The notes: generated by a model from the letters alone, not told the origin. A DNA stretch of 64,000 bases from Vibrio maritimus (GCA_000755425.1 BBMT01000003.1:62001-126000); one strand, 5' to 3'. Shown: positions 19,056-28,934, numbered from the stretch's first letter. Made by a program: numbers and translations.

Positions 19056-20306
19056 ATGACAGATAACACACAGCAAACGACATTTGCCGAACTTGGTTTG
19101 ATTCCAACCTTAGTCGAGCGCCTAGAAGCGTTAGAGTACAGCCAACCGACCCCAATTCAATCTCATACTATTCCTCATGTACTTGACGGGAGAGATATTG
19201 TTGGTGGTGCCAATACCGGTTCTGGTAAAACTGCCGCTTTTGCGTTGCCGATCCTTCAAAAGGTGTATCAACAAGAGAGTTCAGCGAGTCGTCGTGGCAA
19301 CTATGTGTCGCATCTGATTTTAGTGCCAACGCGCGAACTGGCCTCACAGGTGGCTTACAATGTGAAATCTTACTCTTATCATCTAAGAGACAAGATCAAA
19401 ACGGTAGCGGTGTTCGGTGGTGTATCGGTTAATCCTCAAATGCTCGCTCTTCGCGGTGGGGCGGATGTGATTGTTGCTACGCCTGGTCGTCTCTTGGATC
19501 TCGTCTCTAGCAATGCCATTAAACTAGACCAAGTAAAAACACTGGTTCTGGATGAAGCGGATAGAATGCTAAGCCTAGGGTTTACCGAAGAGCTCAACAA
19601 GATCCTAGCGTTATTGCCAGAGCAAAAGCAGACCTTGCTGTTCTCTGCCACTTTCCCTGAAAAAGTGACCACCCTGGCACAAGGTCTATTGAACGACCCG
19701 ATTGAAGTTCAGTTGCAAAGCGCTGAAGCAAGCACCTTGGTACAAAGAGTATTCAGCGTGAACAAAGGCCAAAAGACGGCGGTACTTGCTCATTTGATCA
19801 AGCAACACCAATGGCGTCAAACGCTGATTTTTGTCAATGCTAAGAATGCTTGTAACCATTTGGCTCAAAAACTATCTAAACGCGGTATTACCGCAGAGGT
19901 TTTCCACGGAGACAAAGGGCAAGGTGCGCGCACTCGCGTGTTGGAAGGCTTCAAGTCGGGTGAGATCCAAGTGCTCATTGCAACCGATATTGCTGCACGT
20001 GGCCTAGATATCGAAAAACTGCCTGTGGTGATTAACTTCGATCTTCCACGCAGTCCTGCTGATTATATGCACCGTATCGGCCGAAGCGGCCGTGCTGGTG
20101 AGGTAGGTTTGGGCTTATCGCTGATTGATTATGATGACTATCACCACTTCAAAGTGATTGAGAAGAAAAACAAGCTTCGCCTAGAAAGAGAGCAAGTCGC
20201 AGGATTTGAAGTCGAAGACGATCAAAGTGAAGCGTACTTTGCGCCAATGAAGCCGCGCGCGAAACCTGCTGGTACTGGTAAAAAGAAGAAAAAGCGCAGT
20301 CAGTAG
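19056..20306 (+). CDS. DEAD-box RNA helicase (RhlE-like)
   Basis: This helicase of about 416 residues unwinds short RNA duplexes using ATP. The motifs appear in order: Q motif (YSQPTPIQSHTIP), Walker A ANTGSGKT (52-59), PTRELA, TPGR, VLDEADR (DEAD at 166-169), SAT, then ATDIAARGLDIEKLPVVINFDLP and HRIGRSGR. The tail is basic (KPAGTGKKKKKRSQ), as in RhlE/SrmB-type enzymes. An in-frame TTG at 18987 exists, but the ATG at 19056 begins the conserved region. It is transcribed alone, between two terminators. Confidence 0.87.
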   Translation: MTDNTQQTTFAELGLIPTLVERLEALEYSQPTPIQSHTIPHVLDGRDIVGGANTGSGKTAAFALPILQKVYQQESSASRRGNYVSHLILVPTRELASQVAYNVKSYSYHLRDKIKTVAVFGGVSVNPQMLALRGGADVIVATPGRLLDLVSSNAIKLDQVKTLVLDEADRMLSLGFTEELNKILALLPEQKQTLLFSATFPEKVTTLAQGLLNDPIEVQLQSAEASTLVQRVFSVNKGQKTAVLAHLIKQHQWRQTLIFVNAKNACNHLAQKLSKRGITAEVFHGDKGQGARTRVLEGFKSGEIQVLIATDIAARGLDIEKLPVVINFDLPRSPADYMHRIGRSGRAGEVGLGLSLIDYDDYHHFKVIEKKNKLRLEREQVAGFEVEDDQSEAYFAPMKPRAKPAGTGKKKKKRSQ

Positions 20307-20364
20307 AATGACGCTAGTGGCGGGTAGCGAGCCTGCTTTCTAATCTATCGCTTCTATCAAACAT

Positions 20365-20400
20365 AAAAAGCCTTACTTAAGAGTGAAGTAAGGCTTTTTT
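20365..20400. terminator. Bidirectional intrinsic terminator
   Basis: AAAGCCTTACTT and AAGTAAGGCTTT form a 12-bp stem with T-tracts on both strands, serving the helicase gene and the convergent VF530 gene. Confidence 0.9.
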
Positions 20401-20421
20401 GTTTGAGCATTCAGCAATGCG

Positions 20422-20835
20422 TTATCGACGCGGTGGACGTCCGCGTCCTGAGCGTTTCTTAAATGCTGTCGCCGCTTTCGCTTGTGATTTAAGAATCGAT
20501 TCAACAGTCAGTGCCATTGGCTCTTTTGGTTCAAGGCCGTGCGGGAAGGTGCGTGCTCTTGGTGGAATATTGTATTCTTCAGCGCTTGCTCTTGGCATAC
20601 GCTTAAAGCGGTATAGATAAAAGTTTTCTAACTTTTCTCTCGCCCAATCCGTTTTCTTAAGGTATTTCACGCTACTCGCAATCGAAGGCTTAGTATTAAA
20701 GCAGTTGAATCGCATGGCGGTATCGAGAATGTCCCAGCCGTAAAAGTCCACTAACTCTTGCAACATGGTTTCTAGTTTTAATCCGTGCAGCGGATTGTTT
20801 TGTTGCAGCTCGATTCTTTCTTCGTCAGTCATCAT
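20422..20835 (-). CDS. VF530-family DNA-binding protein
   Basis: This 137-residue protein matches the VF530 (DUF2132) family, named after a V. fischeri protein that folds into a small helical domain and binds double-stranded DNA. Typical segments are NNPLHGLKLETMLQELVDFYGWDILDTAMRFNCF and PSIASSVKYLKKTDWAREKLENFYLYRFKRMP. The C-terminal extension is rich in Arg/Lys (KKRSGRGRPPRR), suggesting nucleic-acid contact. The biological role is not known. Confidence 0.83.
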   Translation of the reverse strand: MMTDEERIELQQNNPLHGLKLETMLQELVDFYGWDILDTAMRFNCFNTKPSIASSVKYLKKTDWAREKLENFYLYRFKRMPRASAEEYNIPPRARTFPHGLEPKEPMALTVESILKSQAKAATAFKKRSGRGRPPRR

Positions 20836-20932
20836 TTTAAGGGTCTCACTTATCAGTGGGCGGAGTGTAGCAAACTGTGCCGCGCAGAGATATCTATAAC
20901 AAGGATAGGGCAGCTATAACGAGTATAGTGGC

Positions 20933-21448
20933 TTAAACCGTTTTCACTTTTAAGCGGTTTTTATTGTCTCGATTTGCGATGACTTGTTGGTGGTCGTCGA
21001 TCGTGCCCGTGGTTTTCGCTAGGCGGTCATACAAAACCACGTTCACCGTCGCAGCGAGATTCATGCAGCCATTCGTCGGCACATAAACCACGTGATGAGC
21101 TTTATCGACGAGCTCTTGTGGCAAGGAGCCATCCTCTGGGCCAAATACATAGATGGCTTTCTCTGGGTGCTCAAAGCGAGGCAGAGAGCTCGCACCTACA
21201 GCAAACTCAATACAAACGATTTCAACATCATCAGCCAAATCTGTGGTGAGCTCTTCTTTTTCTACCAAAGCAATCCGTTCGTGAATATTTTGGGTATCGG
21301 TTTGAAATCGAACGGCTCGGCTATAACGTGTACCGTTATAACGCACTTCACCCGCATCGTAACACCCGGCAGCGCGCATTACCGCACCGACATTGGTTGG
21401 GCTTTTGGGGTTGTGTAGGCCGATAACGACTTTAGACTCTGTTGTCAT
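20933..21448 (-). CDS. SpoU/TrmH-family RNA 2'-O-methyltransferase
   Basis: This 171-residue protein has the three SPOUT methyltransferase motifs: HNPKSPTNVGAVMRAAGCY, AIYVFGPEDGSLPQELVD and VYVPTNGCMNLAATVNVVLYDRL. It lacks the extra RNA-binding domain of longer SpoU enzymes. It probably methylates a ribose in tRNA or rRNA; the target nucleotide is not evident. It sits alone on the minus strand about 100 bases from the VF530 gene. Confidence 0.82.
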   Translation of the reverse strand: MTTESKVVIGLHNPKSPTNVGAVMRAAGCYDAGEVRYNGTRYSRAVRFQTDTQNIHERIALVEKEELTTDLADDVEIVCIEFAVGASSLPRFEHPEKAIYVFGPEDGSLPQELVDKAHHVVYVPTNGCMNLAATVNVVLYDRLAKTTGTIDDHQQVIANRDNKNRLKVKTV

Positions 21449-21722
21449 TGCTGTTGTACTACTTACTTTGTTTGGTGGTTGTAGGGAGTCACCCTTAGGG
21501 TGGGGGATTATGGGCTCTAATGGGGTGAAAATTCTATGTTTGAGTGTTGGTATTTCAATTAAGTCGCTTAATTGAAGGCGTGATTGTCTTTGTTCTAGGT
21601 ACTATTAATTTACAAAAATGAATTGAAACAGTTAAAGAAACGTCGATAGAAGAGATACAATGGTCAAATTGCGATGTCGCAGCATCGAGTAGTCATTCAC
21701 AGTAGCCTCAAAGAAACCATAT

Positions 21723-22215
21723 ATGTCCAACAACAAAGAATTCACCGCAGAATACACCCTCAACAAAGCGTTTTTTGCTGAGTGTTATGATCAAACCAGT
21801 ACCCCAACTGAATTCCCGAAATCCTACTACAAAGCCGCGCTGTTTCTTCTCTTTGGTTCGGTGTTGGTAAAGTTCGAGTTATTGCCTAACGGCTATTTGG
21901 TTGGTTCTTTATTGTGTTGAGTTTTGTCGAGGCTTTAAGCGTTTACTTCAAAAGAGGCTGGTGGGTGTGGCGTCAGAACATTGGCTCGAGTGCTGGTAGT
22001 AAAGTTGAGCTCAAGGTTGATGCCAAAGGTGTGACGTATAAAAGTGGCAAGGTCAATAACACATTGCATGGAGCGATATCGACCAGCTGCAACAAAGCGA
22101 TTTGGGACTTATCCTTCACATGGGTAAACAGCGCCAATACGTCAGCAAATCTTGCTTAAGTGATGAAATGCTTGCCTTTATGGTCGAACAACACAGTGCA
22201 GCAAAAACGAGCTAG
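21723..22215 (+). CDS. YcxB-like membrane protein (two frame breaks)
   Basis: The reconstructed protein of about 164 residues starts MSNNKEFTAEYTLNKAFFAECYDQT. It has two membrane segments (AALFLLFGSVLVKF and the next one through LSFVEALSVYF). A small domain follows (KVELKVDAKGVTYKSGK, then WSDIDQLQQSDLGLILHMGKQRQYV), the layout of YcxB-like proteins. Breaks near 21910 (one G missing) and near 22068 (one T missing in GCATTGGAGC) split it. After correction it ends at TAG 22213-22215. The function is unknown. Confidence 0.65.
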
Positions 22216-22576
22216 TTTGAGCCTCTGAAACCTAGAGGCAAGGATTGCGAGAGATTGTGATTGCGAAGGCGATTAAGCGAGCCCTACAAGGTTCGCTTTT
22301 TAATACCCATAATTAGGGTTTCGTATGTGACAAGACCGCTAGCATATACACATTCATTTTTTAGATCTCACGACACCTCAATTGATACATTTCATCATCC
22401 GGCACATCAGAGTTGTGTCAACTTGTTTCACGCTGTGACAAGGGCGTTTGAGGGACTCTCTTAGTCTTTGTTTCATATGTAAAAATTCACCCAGCTATTT
22501 AGTTAAGTAGCATTTAAGCGTTATTTAAATCAAACACATTTATCTGACTAGAGTACCGATTTAGGCTGCGCCCCCT
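22216..22576. other. Gene-free stretch before the DUF3332 lipoprotein
   Basis: I see no ORF with a credible start. The stretch is AT-rich towards the lipoprotein gene and probably holds its promoter, but no clear -35/-10 pair stands out. It ends at the long-loop hairpin at 22577. Confidence 0.4.
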
Positions 22577-22648
22577 CCGCTGCTAAAGGTCAGTTTAGAC
22601 TCCTGTTTAACCCCCGAGAGCCTATGCACGTTTAGCAGCGGTTTTTTT
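22577..22648 (+). promoter_or_regulatory. Long-loop terminator or attenuator in front of lipoprotein gene
   Basis: CCGCTGCTAAA (22577-22587) and TTTAGCAGCGG (22631-22641) form a perfect 11-bp stem followed by seven T residues. The 43-base loop is unusually long for a plain terminator. It stops 23 bases before the lipoprotein ATG. It could end a small RNA or act as a conditional terminator for the lipoprotein gene. Confidence 0.6.
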
Positions 22649-22671
22649 ACTATTACTGCTTAGGGTCTCTT

Positions 22672-23202
22672 ATGAACACCAAAACCAAAATTGCGTTTCT
22701 TCTCGTTTCAGCACTTACACTTAGTGGTTGTGTCGGTAGTAATGCGGTCACAGAAAAATTGATGGGTTTTAATGTGAAAGTGGTTGATAACCGCTACGCG
22801 CGAGCGGGCGTCAACTTCTTATTGTCGCCAGTCTACGGTTTCACTCTTGTCGCGGATCTATTTGTCGTCAACTCTATCGAATTTTGGTCTGGTACCAACC
22901 CGATCAACGGCAAGCCTCACGTGTTCGATACAAAAACGGAAACGTATCTAGAAGTGAATGATAAGGTAGACTCAAGTCTACATGATGCGCCAATCGATCC
23001 ACTTACGATGAGCACGCCAAACTCAGGCACGATTCGTTACTTTGATGAAAATACCATCGAAATGGAGGTAACATTGGCAGACGGACAGCAATCGAAAGTG
23101 ATTGGTGTGAAAGATGGTGACACAATCAGCTATTACATCGATGATCAGTTGGTTTCTCAAACAACTCTAGATGCACTAGAGAACGAGTTTTCGGAATCGT
23201 AG
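22672..23202 (+). CDS. DUF3332-family lipoprotein
   Basis: This 176-residue protein has a lipoprotein signal (KTKIAFLLVSALTLSGC, lipobox Cys20). The remainder matches the DUF3332 family: LSPVYGFTLVADLFVVNSIEFWSGTNPI followed by an acidic beta-rich region. It should be anchored in the outer membrane facing the periplasm. The function is unknown. It lies between the hairpin at 22577 and a co-directional LysR gene 75 bases downstream. Confidence 0.8.
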   Translation: MNTKTKIAFLLVSALTLSGCVGSNAVTEKLMGFNVKVVDNRYARAGVNFLLSPVYGFTLVADLFVVNSIEFWSGTNPINGKPHVFDTKTETYLEVNDKVDSSLHDAPIDPLTMSTPNSGTIRYFDENTIEMEVTLADGQQSKVIGVKDGDTISYYIDDQLVSQTTLDALENEFSES

Positions 23203-23277
23203 GAAATTATCTCTACCTTTCCTATAGTTAACTTAGTAACCACGGATGGTTACCTACTTTAACTGGCGGTAGATTCT

Positions 23278-24210
23278 ATGACTCAATACAGTGACAAGAT
23301 TGATTTAAACCTTTTTCGAACGTTTGCAGCAGTGTACAAACATGATTCCATAAGTCGTGCTGCTGAGGAATTAAACGTCACACCTGCTTCAGTCAGCCAG
23401 TCCATTAAAAAACTCTCCAATGAACTCAATACATCGCTATTTATGCGTCGTGGCCGAGGCATTACACCTACTTTACAGGCTCATCATTTAATCGCGCGCA
23501 TCAAACCTTTACTGCATGAATTTGATGTCATTACCAATGATTGCTTGTTTGATACGTCTCAATCCTCACGACGAAAAATCGTTGTTCAAGCTCCTGAGCC
23601 AATCATCTTTGAACACATCAAGCGTACCGAACTTGCCAACCAAGATCAGAGCCGATTTCGTCTTGAATGGCTAGATATCCTCTACAGCAACAGTGATAGT
23701 TACGAGACCCTCAAGTTTAAATATGCCGATGCCATTATCGACATTTTCCAACTGGCGGAACCGAATATTTGTAATGACTTGTTGTTTGAAGATGAAGTGG
23801 TGGTGATTGCTGCGAAAGATCATCCTCGAGTGGGCAGTAGCATCTCAGCGGAGCAGTTTGCTGAAGAATCTCACATTATATTGAACTATCAATTTGGCGA
23901 GTCTTCGCTGTTTGAAATGCTCTACAATTCACAGCCGCCAAAACGGCGTATCCTAAGCACACAAACGTCATTGACTTCGATGCTGTCATTGACCTCTGAG
24001 AGTGAAGCGTTATGTCTGTGTACCAAGCGATTTGCCCAACAGCAGGCAAGTCGATTACCGATTAAGATTCTGCCGTTTCCTGGGCACGTTGAACCAGTTA
24101 AGTTTTGGCTTATTTACCCAGTGCAAAACCGAGATACACAAGCCATCAAATGGCTCCGCTCAACGCTACTTGGGTGGATACGCCAGCAAATTGAAAGCCA
24201 ACCGACTTAG
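23278..24210 (+). CDS. LysR-family transcriptional regulator
   Basis: This 310-residue regulator has an N-terminal winged helix (LNLFRTFAAVYKHDSISRAAEELNVTPASVSQSIKKLSNEL) and a C-terminal substrate-binding domain (VVIAAKDHPRVG in the middle). The target and ligand are not evident. Its stop meets the convergent MltF-like gene one base later. The DUF3332 lipoprotein gene upstream is the nearest possible target. Confidence 0.85.
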   Translation: MTQYSDKIDLNLFRTFAAVYKHDSISRAAEELNVTPASVSQSIKKLSNELNTSLFMRRGRGITPTLQAHHLIARIKPLLHEFDVITNDCLFDTSQSSRRKIVVQAPEPIIFEHIKRTELANQDQSRFRLEWLDILYSNSDSYETLKFKYADAIIDIFQLAEPNICNDLLFEDEVVVIAAKDHPRVGSSISAEQFAEESHIILNYQFGESSLFEMLYNSQPPKRRILSTQTSLTSMLSLTSESEALCLCTKRFAQQQASRLPIKILPFPGHVEPVKFWLIYPVQNRDTQAIKWLRSTLLGWIRQQIESQPT

Positions 24211-24211
24211 G

Positions 24212-25681
24212 CTAGAATGCGAAGTAGGGCGAGAGCTTTGTTATGTCGAGGTCGAGTGAAGAGTTATTGTATCTTTTCTCTCTTGCATCCTGAAAACGGT
24301 CGAGCTTTTTATATACGATAAACTTCTTTCTGATGTTGGAGACGTAGTTCACGGGCTCCCTACTAATGTTTTGCCTTGCAACGATCTCGACATTGTTGAA
24401 CCACTTATTTGGATCATAACCTTGCTGTTTCGCTAAGGCTCTCATACGCCGTATTTTTGCAGGTCCTGCGTTGTATGCCGCAAGGCTAAAGTAAACTCTG
24501 TCATTGCCGGCAATCTCAGGTTTGTCAAAATATCTGTCATGAATAAAGCGTAAGTACTTAGTACCCGCATGCACATTATTTTCCAAACTGTATATGTCTT
24601 CGATATCCACATACCAATCGAGCGCTGTTTTCGGCATTATCTGCATAATTCCCACCGCACCGCGGTGAGAGACTCGATCATTGTCTAGAGCCGACTCTTG
24701 ATGTGCTTGAGCGAGCAAGAGTAACCAGTCGATTTCATACTTATCTCCATAGAAAGCAAAAATCTCTTCTATCTCGGCACGTTCTTTGTTGTCCATCGGA
24801 TTATCGACTTTCGTCATCCATTGAGCACTCTCTAGGTACCGATTTTCAATCACGTTTCCAAGTAACGTACCTTGTTTTGCCGTCGCAAGATACTGGTTGA
24901 TTTTGCTAAGTAGCTGAGGGCTATTCTTGCGAACAGCCCATGCAATGTCTGCGTTTGTTCTTAAGGGAATACTCTCATGCACTTGAATACTGTCTGAGAG
25001 GCTTGTCCAGAGGTTGAGCTTATGGCTGTCTATTACTGTTGCGTCAATTTCTCCTCTCTCAATAAGCTCAATGAGTTCGAAGTCTTGCAAATGTTCATCA
25101 ATTACGCTGACATTGATAGTTGGCCTTTCTAGCCGAGTTAGTTCTTCATTGGTTTTCCTCACGCTTTCGTAGTAACTCGAGTGAGCGCGAAGTGAAATCT
25201 TTACACCAGCTAAATCTTCAATGTTGACTAGTTCCGGGAAGTCGTTGCTCGTCACTAGTAACTCTCTGATATTGCGTCGGATCGGGTGACTAAATTCAAC
25301 GAGTTGCTCTCTTTCTTCGGTTATCGTCAGATTGCCAATAGCGATGTCGCCTTTGCCACTATTTAGGCGCATCAGTAGTTCGGAGCGCTTTACAGGTATG
25401 ACTTTGATTCTTAGTAGAGCGTTGTGTTTTTTAAGTGATTTTTCGAAGTGGTTTATATGCTCCGCAATGATGCCTTTAGCACGCCCATTTTCCATATGGT
25501 AAAACCCAACATCTGCAGCGACGAGCACGCGTACGACGCCTCGAGTTTTAAGCTTCTCAAAGTCACCAAAGTAGCGCTCTGTACTGTCTACTGACAGATT
25601 GAGCCCGGAGACGGGTAGGGGCATGACAACGAGCAAACATGTACAAATAACAAGCTTCTTGATATCGAAAAGTAGCGACAT
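24212..25681 (-). CDS. MltF-like lytic transglycosylase with solute-binding domain
   Basis: From the ATG at 25681 this is about 489 residues: a signal/anchor segment (KLVICTCLLVVMPLPVSG), a family-3 amino-acid-binding-like domain (VRVLVAADVGFYHMENG to WAVRKNSPQLL), then an SLT lytic transglycosylase domain. The catalytic Glu is in QAHQESALD, followed by GAVGIMQIMPKTA and YFSLAAYNAGPAKIRR. Such enzymes cleave peptidoglycan to anhydromuropeptides; the binding domain probably regulates activity. A GGAGG lies about 15 bases before the chosen ATG, rather far; an earlier start at 25765 would add 28 residues before the signal. Confidence 0.83.
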   Translation of the reverse strand: MSLLFDIKKLVICTCLLVVMPLPVSGLNLSVDSTERYFGDFEKLKTRGVVRVLVAADVGFYHMENGRAKGIIAEHINHFEKSLKKHNALLRIKVIPVKRSELLMRLNSGKGDIAIGNLTITEEREQLVEFSHPIRRNIRELLVTSNDFPELVNIEDLAGVKISLRAHSSYYESVRKTNEELTRLERPTINVSVIDEHLQDFELIELIERGEIDATVIDSHKLNLWTSLSDSIQVHESIPLRTNADIAWAVRKNSPQLLSKINQYLATAKQGTLLGNVIENRYLESAQWMTKVDNPMDNKERAEIEEIFAFYGDKYEIDWLLLLAQAHQESALDNDRVSHRGAVGIMQIMPKTALDWYVDIEDIYSLENNVHAGTKYLRFIHDRYFDKPEIAGNDRVYFSLAAYNAGPAKIRRMRALAKQQGYDPNKWFNNVEIVARQNISREPVNYVSNIRKKFIVYKKLDRFQDAREKRYNNSSLDLDITKLSPYFAF

Positions 25682-25767
25682 TAATGAACTATTCCACCTC
25701 CTATTAAAACCAGCGTGCAGCCTATAGTTGAGGTGCGATTTGATAAATGTATTTAAGTTAAACAACG

Positions 25768-25784
25768 TTTAAGCGCAGCTTAAA
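25768..25784. repeat. Inverted repeat upstream of the MltF-like gene
   Basis: TTTAAGC and GCTTAAA flank GCA as a perfect palindrome about 90 bases before the MltF-like start. It may be an operator; there is no T-tract. Confidence 0.35.
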
Positions 25785-26058
25785 GATTGTTGGCGCTAAA
25801 TAACCGCATAAGAATCATTGTCTTATATTTCAACGCTAGGTACGCAGCGTACAAATTGAAACATCAATATGTTGAATGTGAATGAACTTTACGCGCGTAG
25901 CATTATTAACTAGTCGTTGTATTGATTGTAGCGCGTTGTTTGGTAACAAGGTCTTGAACTAGGGCATTCGGGGCGTCGTACTCTACGACTAATGTCTAAC
26001 TGTCTGAGGCTATTTGTTTTTTTTGGTTTGGTATAAGGTACTAGCAACTGAATTTCAG
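25785..26058. other. Gene-free stretch between MltF-like and DUF3360 genes
   Basis: I see no supported gene here. A short palindrome, GTCGTA-CTC-TACGAC, lies at 25975-25989. A 69-codon minus-strand frame covers part of the region but has no credible start site and is not annotated. Confidence 0.4.
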
Positions 26059-26125
26059 AGGTTTCTATAGAAGTGTCCCCCGTATCTGTAGCAGAAAAGG
26101 GGTAGACACGACTCACCAAACCTCG
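26059..26125 (+). ncRNA. Candidate structured leader RNA of the DUF3360 gene
   Basis: Two nested helices can form. GAGGTTT (26059-26065) pairs with AAACCTC (26119-26125). Inside, GTGTCCCC-type pairing joins GTGTC (26074-26078) with GACAC (26106-26110) and CCCC (26079-26082) with GGGG (26100-26103), leaving a two-base TA bulge and an eight-by-eight internal loop. It ends 64 bases before the gene start. It resembles no riboswitch class I can name. Confidence 0.4.
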
Positions 26126-26189
26126 GTGCGGTTAGCCAATAACGTTTGTTGGAACAACACACCTTAGAGTGTGAACGAAAGGAATCACA

Positions 26190-27696
26190 ATGAGCAGTAC
26201 TTTAGAGTCCATACATGTAACAACTGATAACCCTCAAGCCAATGGGGATGAACTCACCTATGAACAACAACATAAACCAAGATCAGAATTTACTTCCCGA
26301 GAGCAATATTTAGAACACGAATTGCAAATCATGGCGCCTAAACGTTGGCGCCCAAACTTGCCGTTTAAAGACTATCGATTTGAGATAGAAGACACTATCC
26401 CTGCGATGGCGGCGACCATCGGTAAAGTGGTTATGGTGGGCGCCATTGCTGCAACGTTTGCCGGCGCGCTAGCTCAATGAGGGCTTTGTTTTGGAAAACG
26501 TGCGTTATGAATTACTCATAGCTTCTGTTTTCATTATTCTTTTCTCTGGCTTTTTATTGCCAACCGCTAACCTCGCCGGTACACATGGTCCACTCATCCC
26601 TTTAATTCCCATTGTTGTAGCTGCTGGCGGACACCCTATGGCTTTTGGGTTATTGATTGGCGCTTTTGGATTAGTGTTAGCCATTAGTAAAGGTGGCAGT
26701 ATGTTGGCCAACCTCACCAGTAAAGGTGTGTGTGGCGGGCTATTGCTCTACTTAGGTTTTGTTGGAACCGCTTCCCAAGTTAAAAAGCTGTTCGCTTGGG
26801 CTGAGGGGATCGGCATGAGCCACATTGCTTTTGTCGTGATCTTCTGCACCATTATTCTATACGCTTTATTGGAGCATTTTCGTAAGCGCTGGCTTGCCGT
26901 ACCGCTCAGTTGCTTACTAGGTGGAACGCTAGCGTTTGCCATGGGTGCTCCGTTCTCGTTTCAAACCGAGCCAGGTTTACCCAACATGAATCCTATGTAT
27001 TGGTGGGGAGAAGACACCGGCTGGATGCTAGGACTACCAACGCTTGAGCACTTCATGGTGGTATTGCCGTTTGCTATTTTGGCAGTGGCAATGTGGTCAC
27101 CGGACTTTTTAGGCCATCAAGTGTTCCAGAAAATTAGCTACCCAGAGCGTACAGAAAAAGTACACATGAACATCGACGACACCATGACCACGGCCTCGAT
27201 TCGTCAAACGTTCGGTTCTTTGCTTGGCGGCACTAACTTTACTTCGTCATGGGGCACTTATATCGTGCCAGCAGCGATTGCTAAACGTCCGATACCAGCA
27301 GGTGCATTGCTAACGGCACTGTTCTGTATCATCGCCGCTATTTGGGGCTACCCAATGGATCTTGCGATATGGCAACCTGTCCTTTGTGTGGCACTTATTG
27401 TTGGGGTATTTGTACCCTTACTAGAGGCGGGAATGGAAATGACACGCGAAGGGAAAACCACACAATCTGCAGCGATCGTTGTATTTTCTTCGGTGCTGGT
27501 TAACCCAGCATTTGGCTGGTCTCTCACCATGCTGTTGGACAATTTAGGCTTGGTTGGCTGTAAAGAGCGCAGCGGCGAACTCAGTAAAATGAGCCGTTGG
27601 GTACTGCCTGGAATCATGTTTATTGTGCTAAGTAGTGTAATGGCGTTGGTGGGCTTGCTTCCCGGTATTCCGGCGATTATTCCTAGTTTTCGTTAA
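26190..27696 (+). CDS. DUF3360-family membrane transporter (one frame break)
   Basis: The family is common in vibrios and resembles NCS2-type permeases. The N-terminal 96 residues include REQYLEHELQIM and IPAMAATIGKVVMVGAIAATF. The rest restarts in another frame near 26485 (GFVLENVRYELLIASVFIILFSG) and has about ten membrane segments, including LLPTANLAGTHGPLIPLIPIVVAAGGHP. Joining the parts gives about 502 residues. Unlike other breaks in this window, the net shift needs two added bases or one removed. AAGGA precedes the ATG. The substrate is unknown. A candidate structured RNA and the small repeat CACAC-N6-GTGTG precede the gene. Confidence 0.8.
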
Positions 27697-27718
27697 GTAG
27701 AGTGATTTAGCTTTAATA

Positions 27719-27752
27719 GAAACGGTTTAGTGAAGGAGTCTAAACCGTTTTT
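27719..27752 (+). terminator. Intrinsic terminator after DUF3360 gene
   Basis: AAACGGTTTAG and CTAAACCGTTT form an 11-bp stem with a nine-base loop, followed by T residues. Confidence 0.85.
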
Positions 27753-27970
27753 GCTTCTTTCGTGTGGCAGAGCATCCCCAAAAACGCCCGTCATCCCATT
27801 GAAAAAGAGGATCTCATCCAGCGCATCGTGAAGCTGATTTACATGACCTAGTCGAATATTTTCAGTTACCTACACGCGATAGGAGATTTCCACTTTCGTG
27901 AGGATCACGGCCAGATGGGGTATGTTGGAAATTAAGGGGGTTATTTTTGTGTTTCCCAACTTATATGGGT

Positions 27971-28934
27971 TTAGCTAGGCTCTGGCACTTTCCAGCTCTT
28001 TAAGCCAAGTAGCTTTTGGCCAAGTGGTGTTAGTTCCGCCTGGTGGTATTTTGACTGTTCCCAATTGCGTGGGTCGCCTGGAAAAGCAAATCCCTCCGGT
28101 GGAAGACGATCTTTCCAAGAGCGAATGCGCCAGTCACGAATGAGTGGGTTATCTTCCTCTGCTGGAACCATAGAGATATATTGTGCCATGCGGACTTTAT
28201 CGGACTGATTCGGGCGAATACCATGAGGAAGTAGGCTATTAAAGATCAACAAATCGCCTGCTTTCATTGAAATAAACTCTACCTCAAACCCAGTGAGATC
28301 TGGCACGTAAGGGTCACGGTTAGAAGGCTGCGTTTTACGCCATTCTTCCAGTTGACGATAAAGTTCCGGCACACATTGGAAACCACCGGTCTCTTCATCC
28401 GTATCAGACAGCGCTAGCACACCTTGCACGTTTACTGGTAATGGTTCGAGTGACGAATCCGCATCCCAGTGCACAAACCCATTGAATCGCGACCTGATTT
28501 ATTTGGTGGGTTGAGATTGGCGCGATCAATCGTGACCCATAAGTTTTCCAGATCCCAGATATCTACAAACGCATTGTATACATCTGGGTTCTGGCGGTTA
28601 TCCCACAGCACTTGGTTGTTATAGCACTCCACCATGCCTGAGTTGTTGAGTTCAACCATAGCGTGGTCGCGGCGTTGAGCTTGATACCAAGTACTCGAAT
28701 CGTTTGGATCCATTTCTTGAAATTCCCATAGGAAATTCTGAGAACGTTTAACTGCCGCTGGTGAGATGATTTGACGAAGTACTAAATAGCCATTGTGCTG
28801 CCAAAAATCGAACTGCTCTTGAGTTAGCTTCTTCAACGGCAGTCTTTTTTGGATGTCTTTTAGTTGTGTGGAGTTGATGTTAGAACGCTGTTATTTCCGG
28901 GCGCGTTATCGCCGAATCCATATTTGTTTTTCAT
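27971..28934 (-). CDS. Phytanoyl-CoA dioxygenase (PhyH) family protein (two frame breaks)
   Basis: This Fe(II)/2-oxoglutarate dioxygenase family protein is about 320 residues after repair. The iron ligands appear as H-x-D in FVHWDADS and the distal His in LLPHGIRPN. One break is near 28484 (one T missing so that GATTCAATGG should be GATTTCAATGG, just before HWD). A second lies near 28890. The true start is probably the ATG at 28934 (MKNKYGFGDN), preceded by AGGGAA. It is divergent from an AraC-type regulator, so it is probably induced by its own small substrate, which is not known. Confidence 0.75.

Noticed and set aside
25910..26119. 69-codon minus-strand frame upstream of the DUF3360 gene
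   Set aside because: It has only a TTG start, no ribosome-binding site and no recognisable features, and overlaps the candidate structured RNA on the other strand.
27753..27970. Possible remnant of a mobile element between the DUF3360 and PhyH genes
   Set aside because: A short frame reads NARHPIEKEDLIQRIVKL-like residues, but there are no inverted ends, target duplication or longer similarity that I can support.
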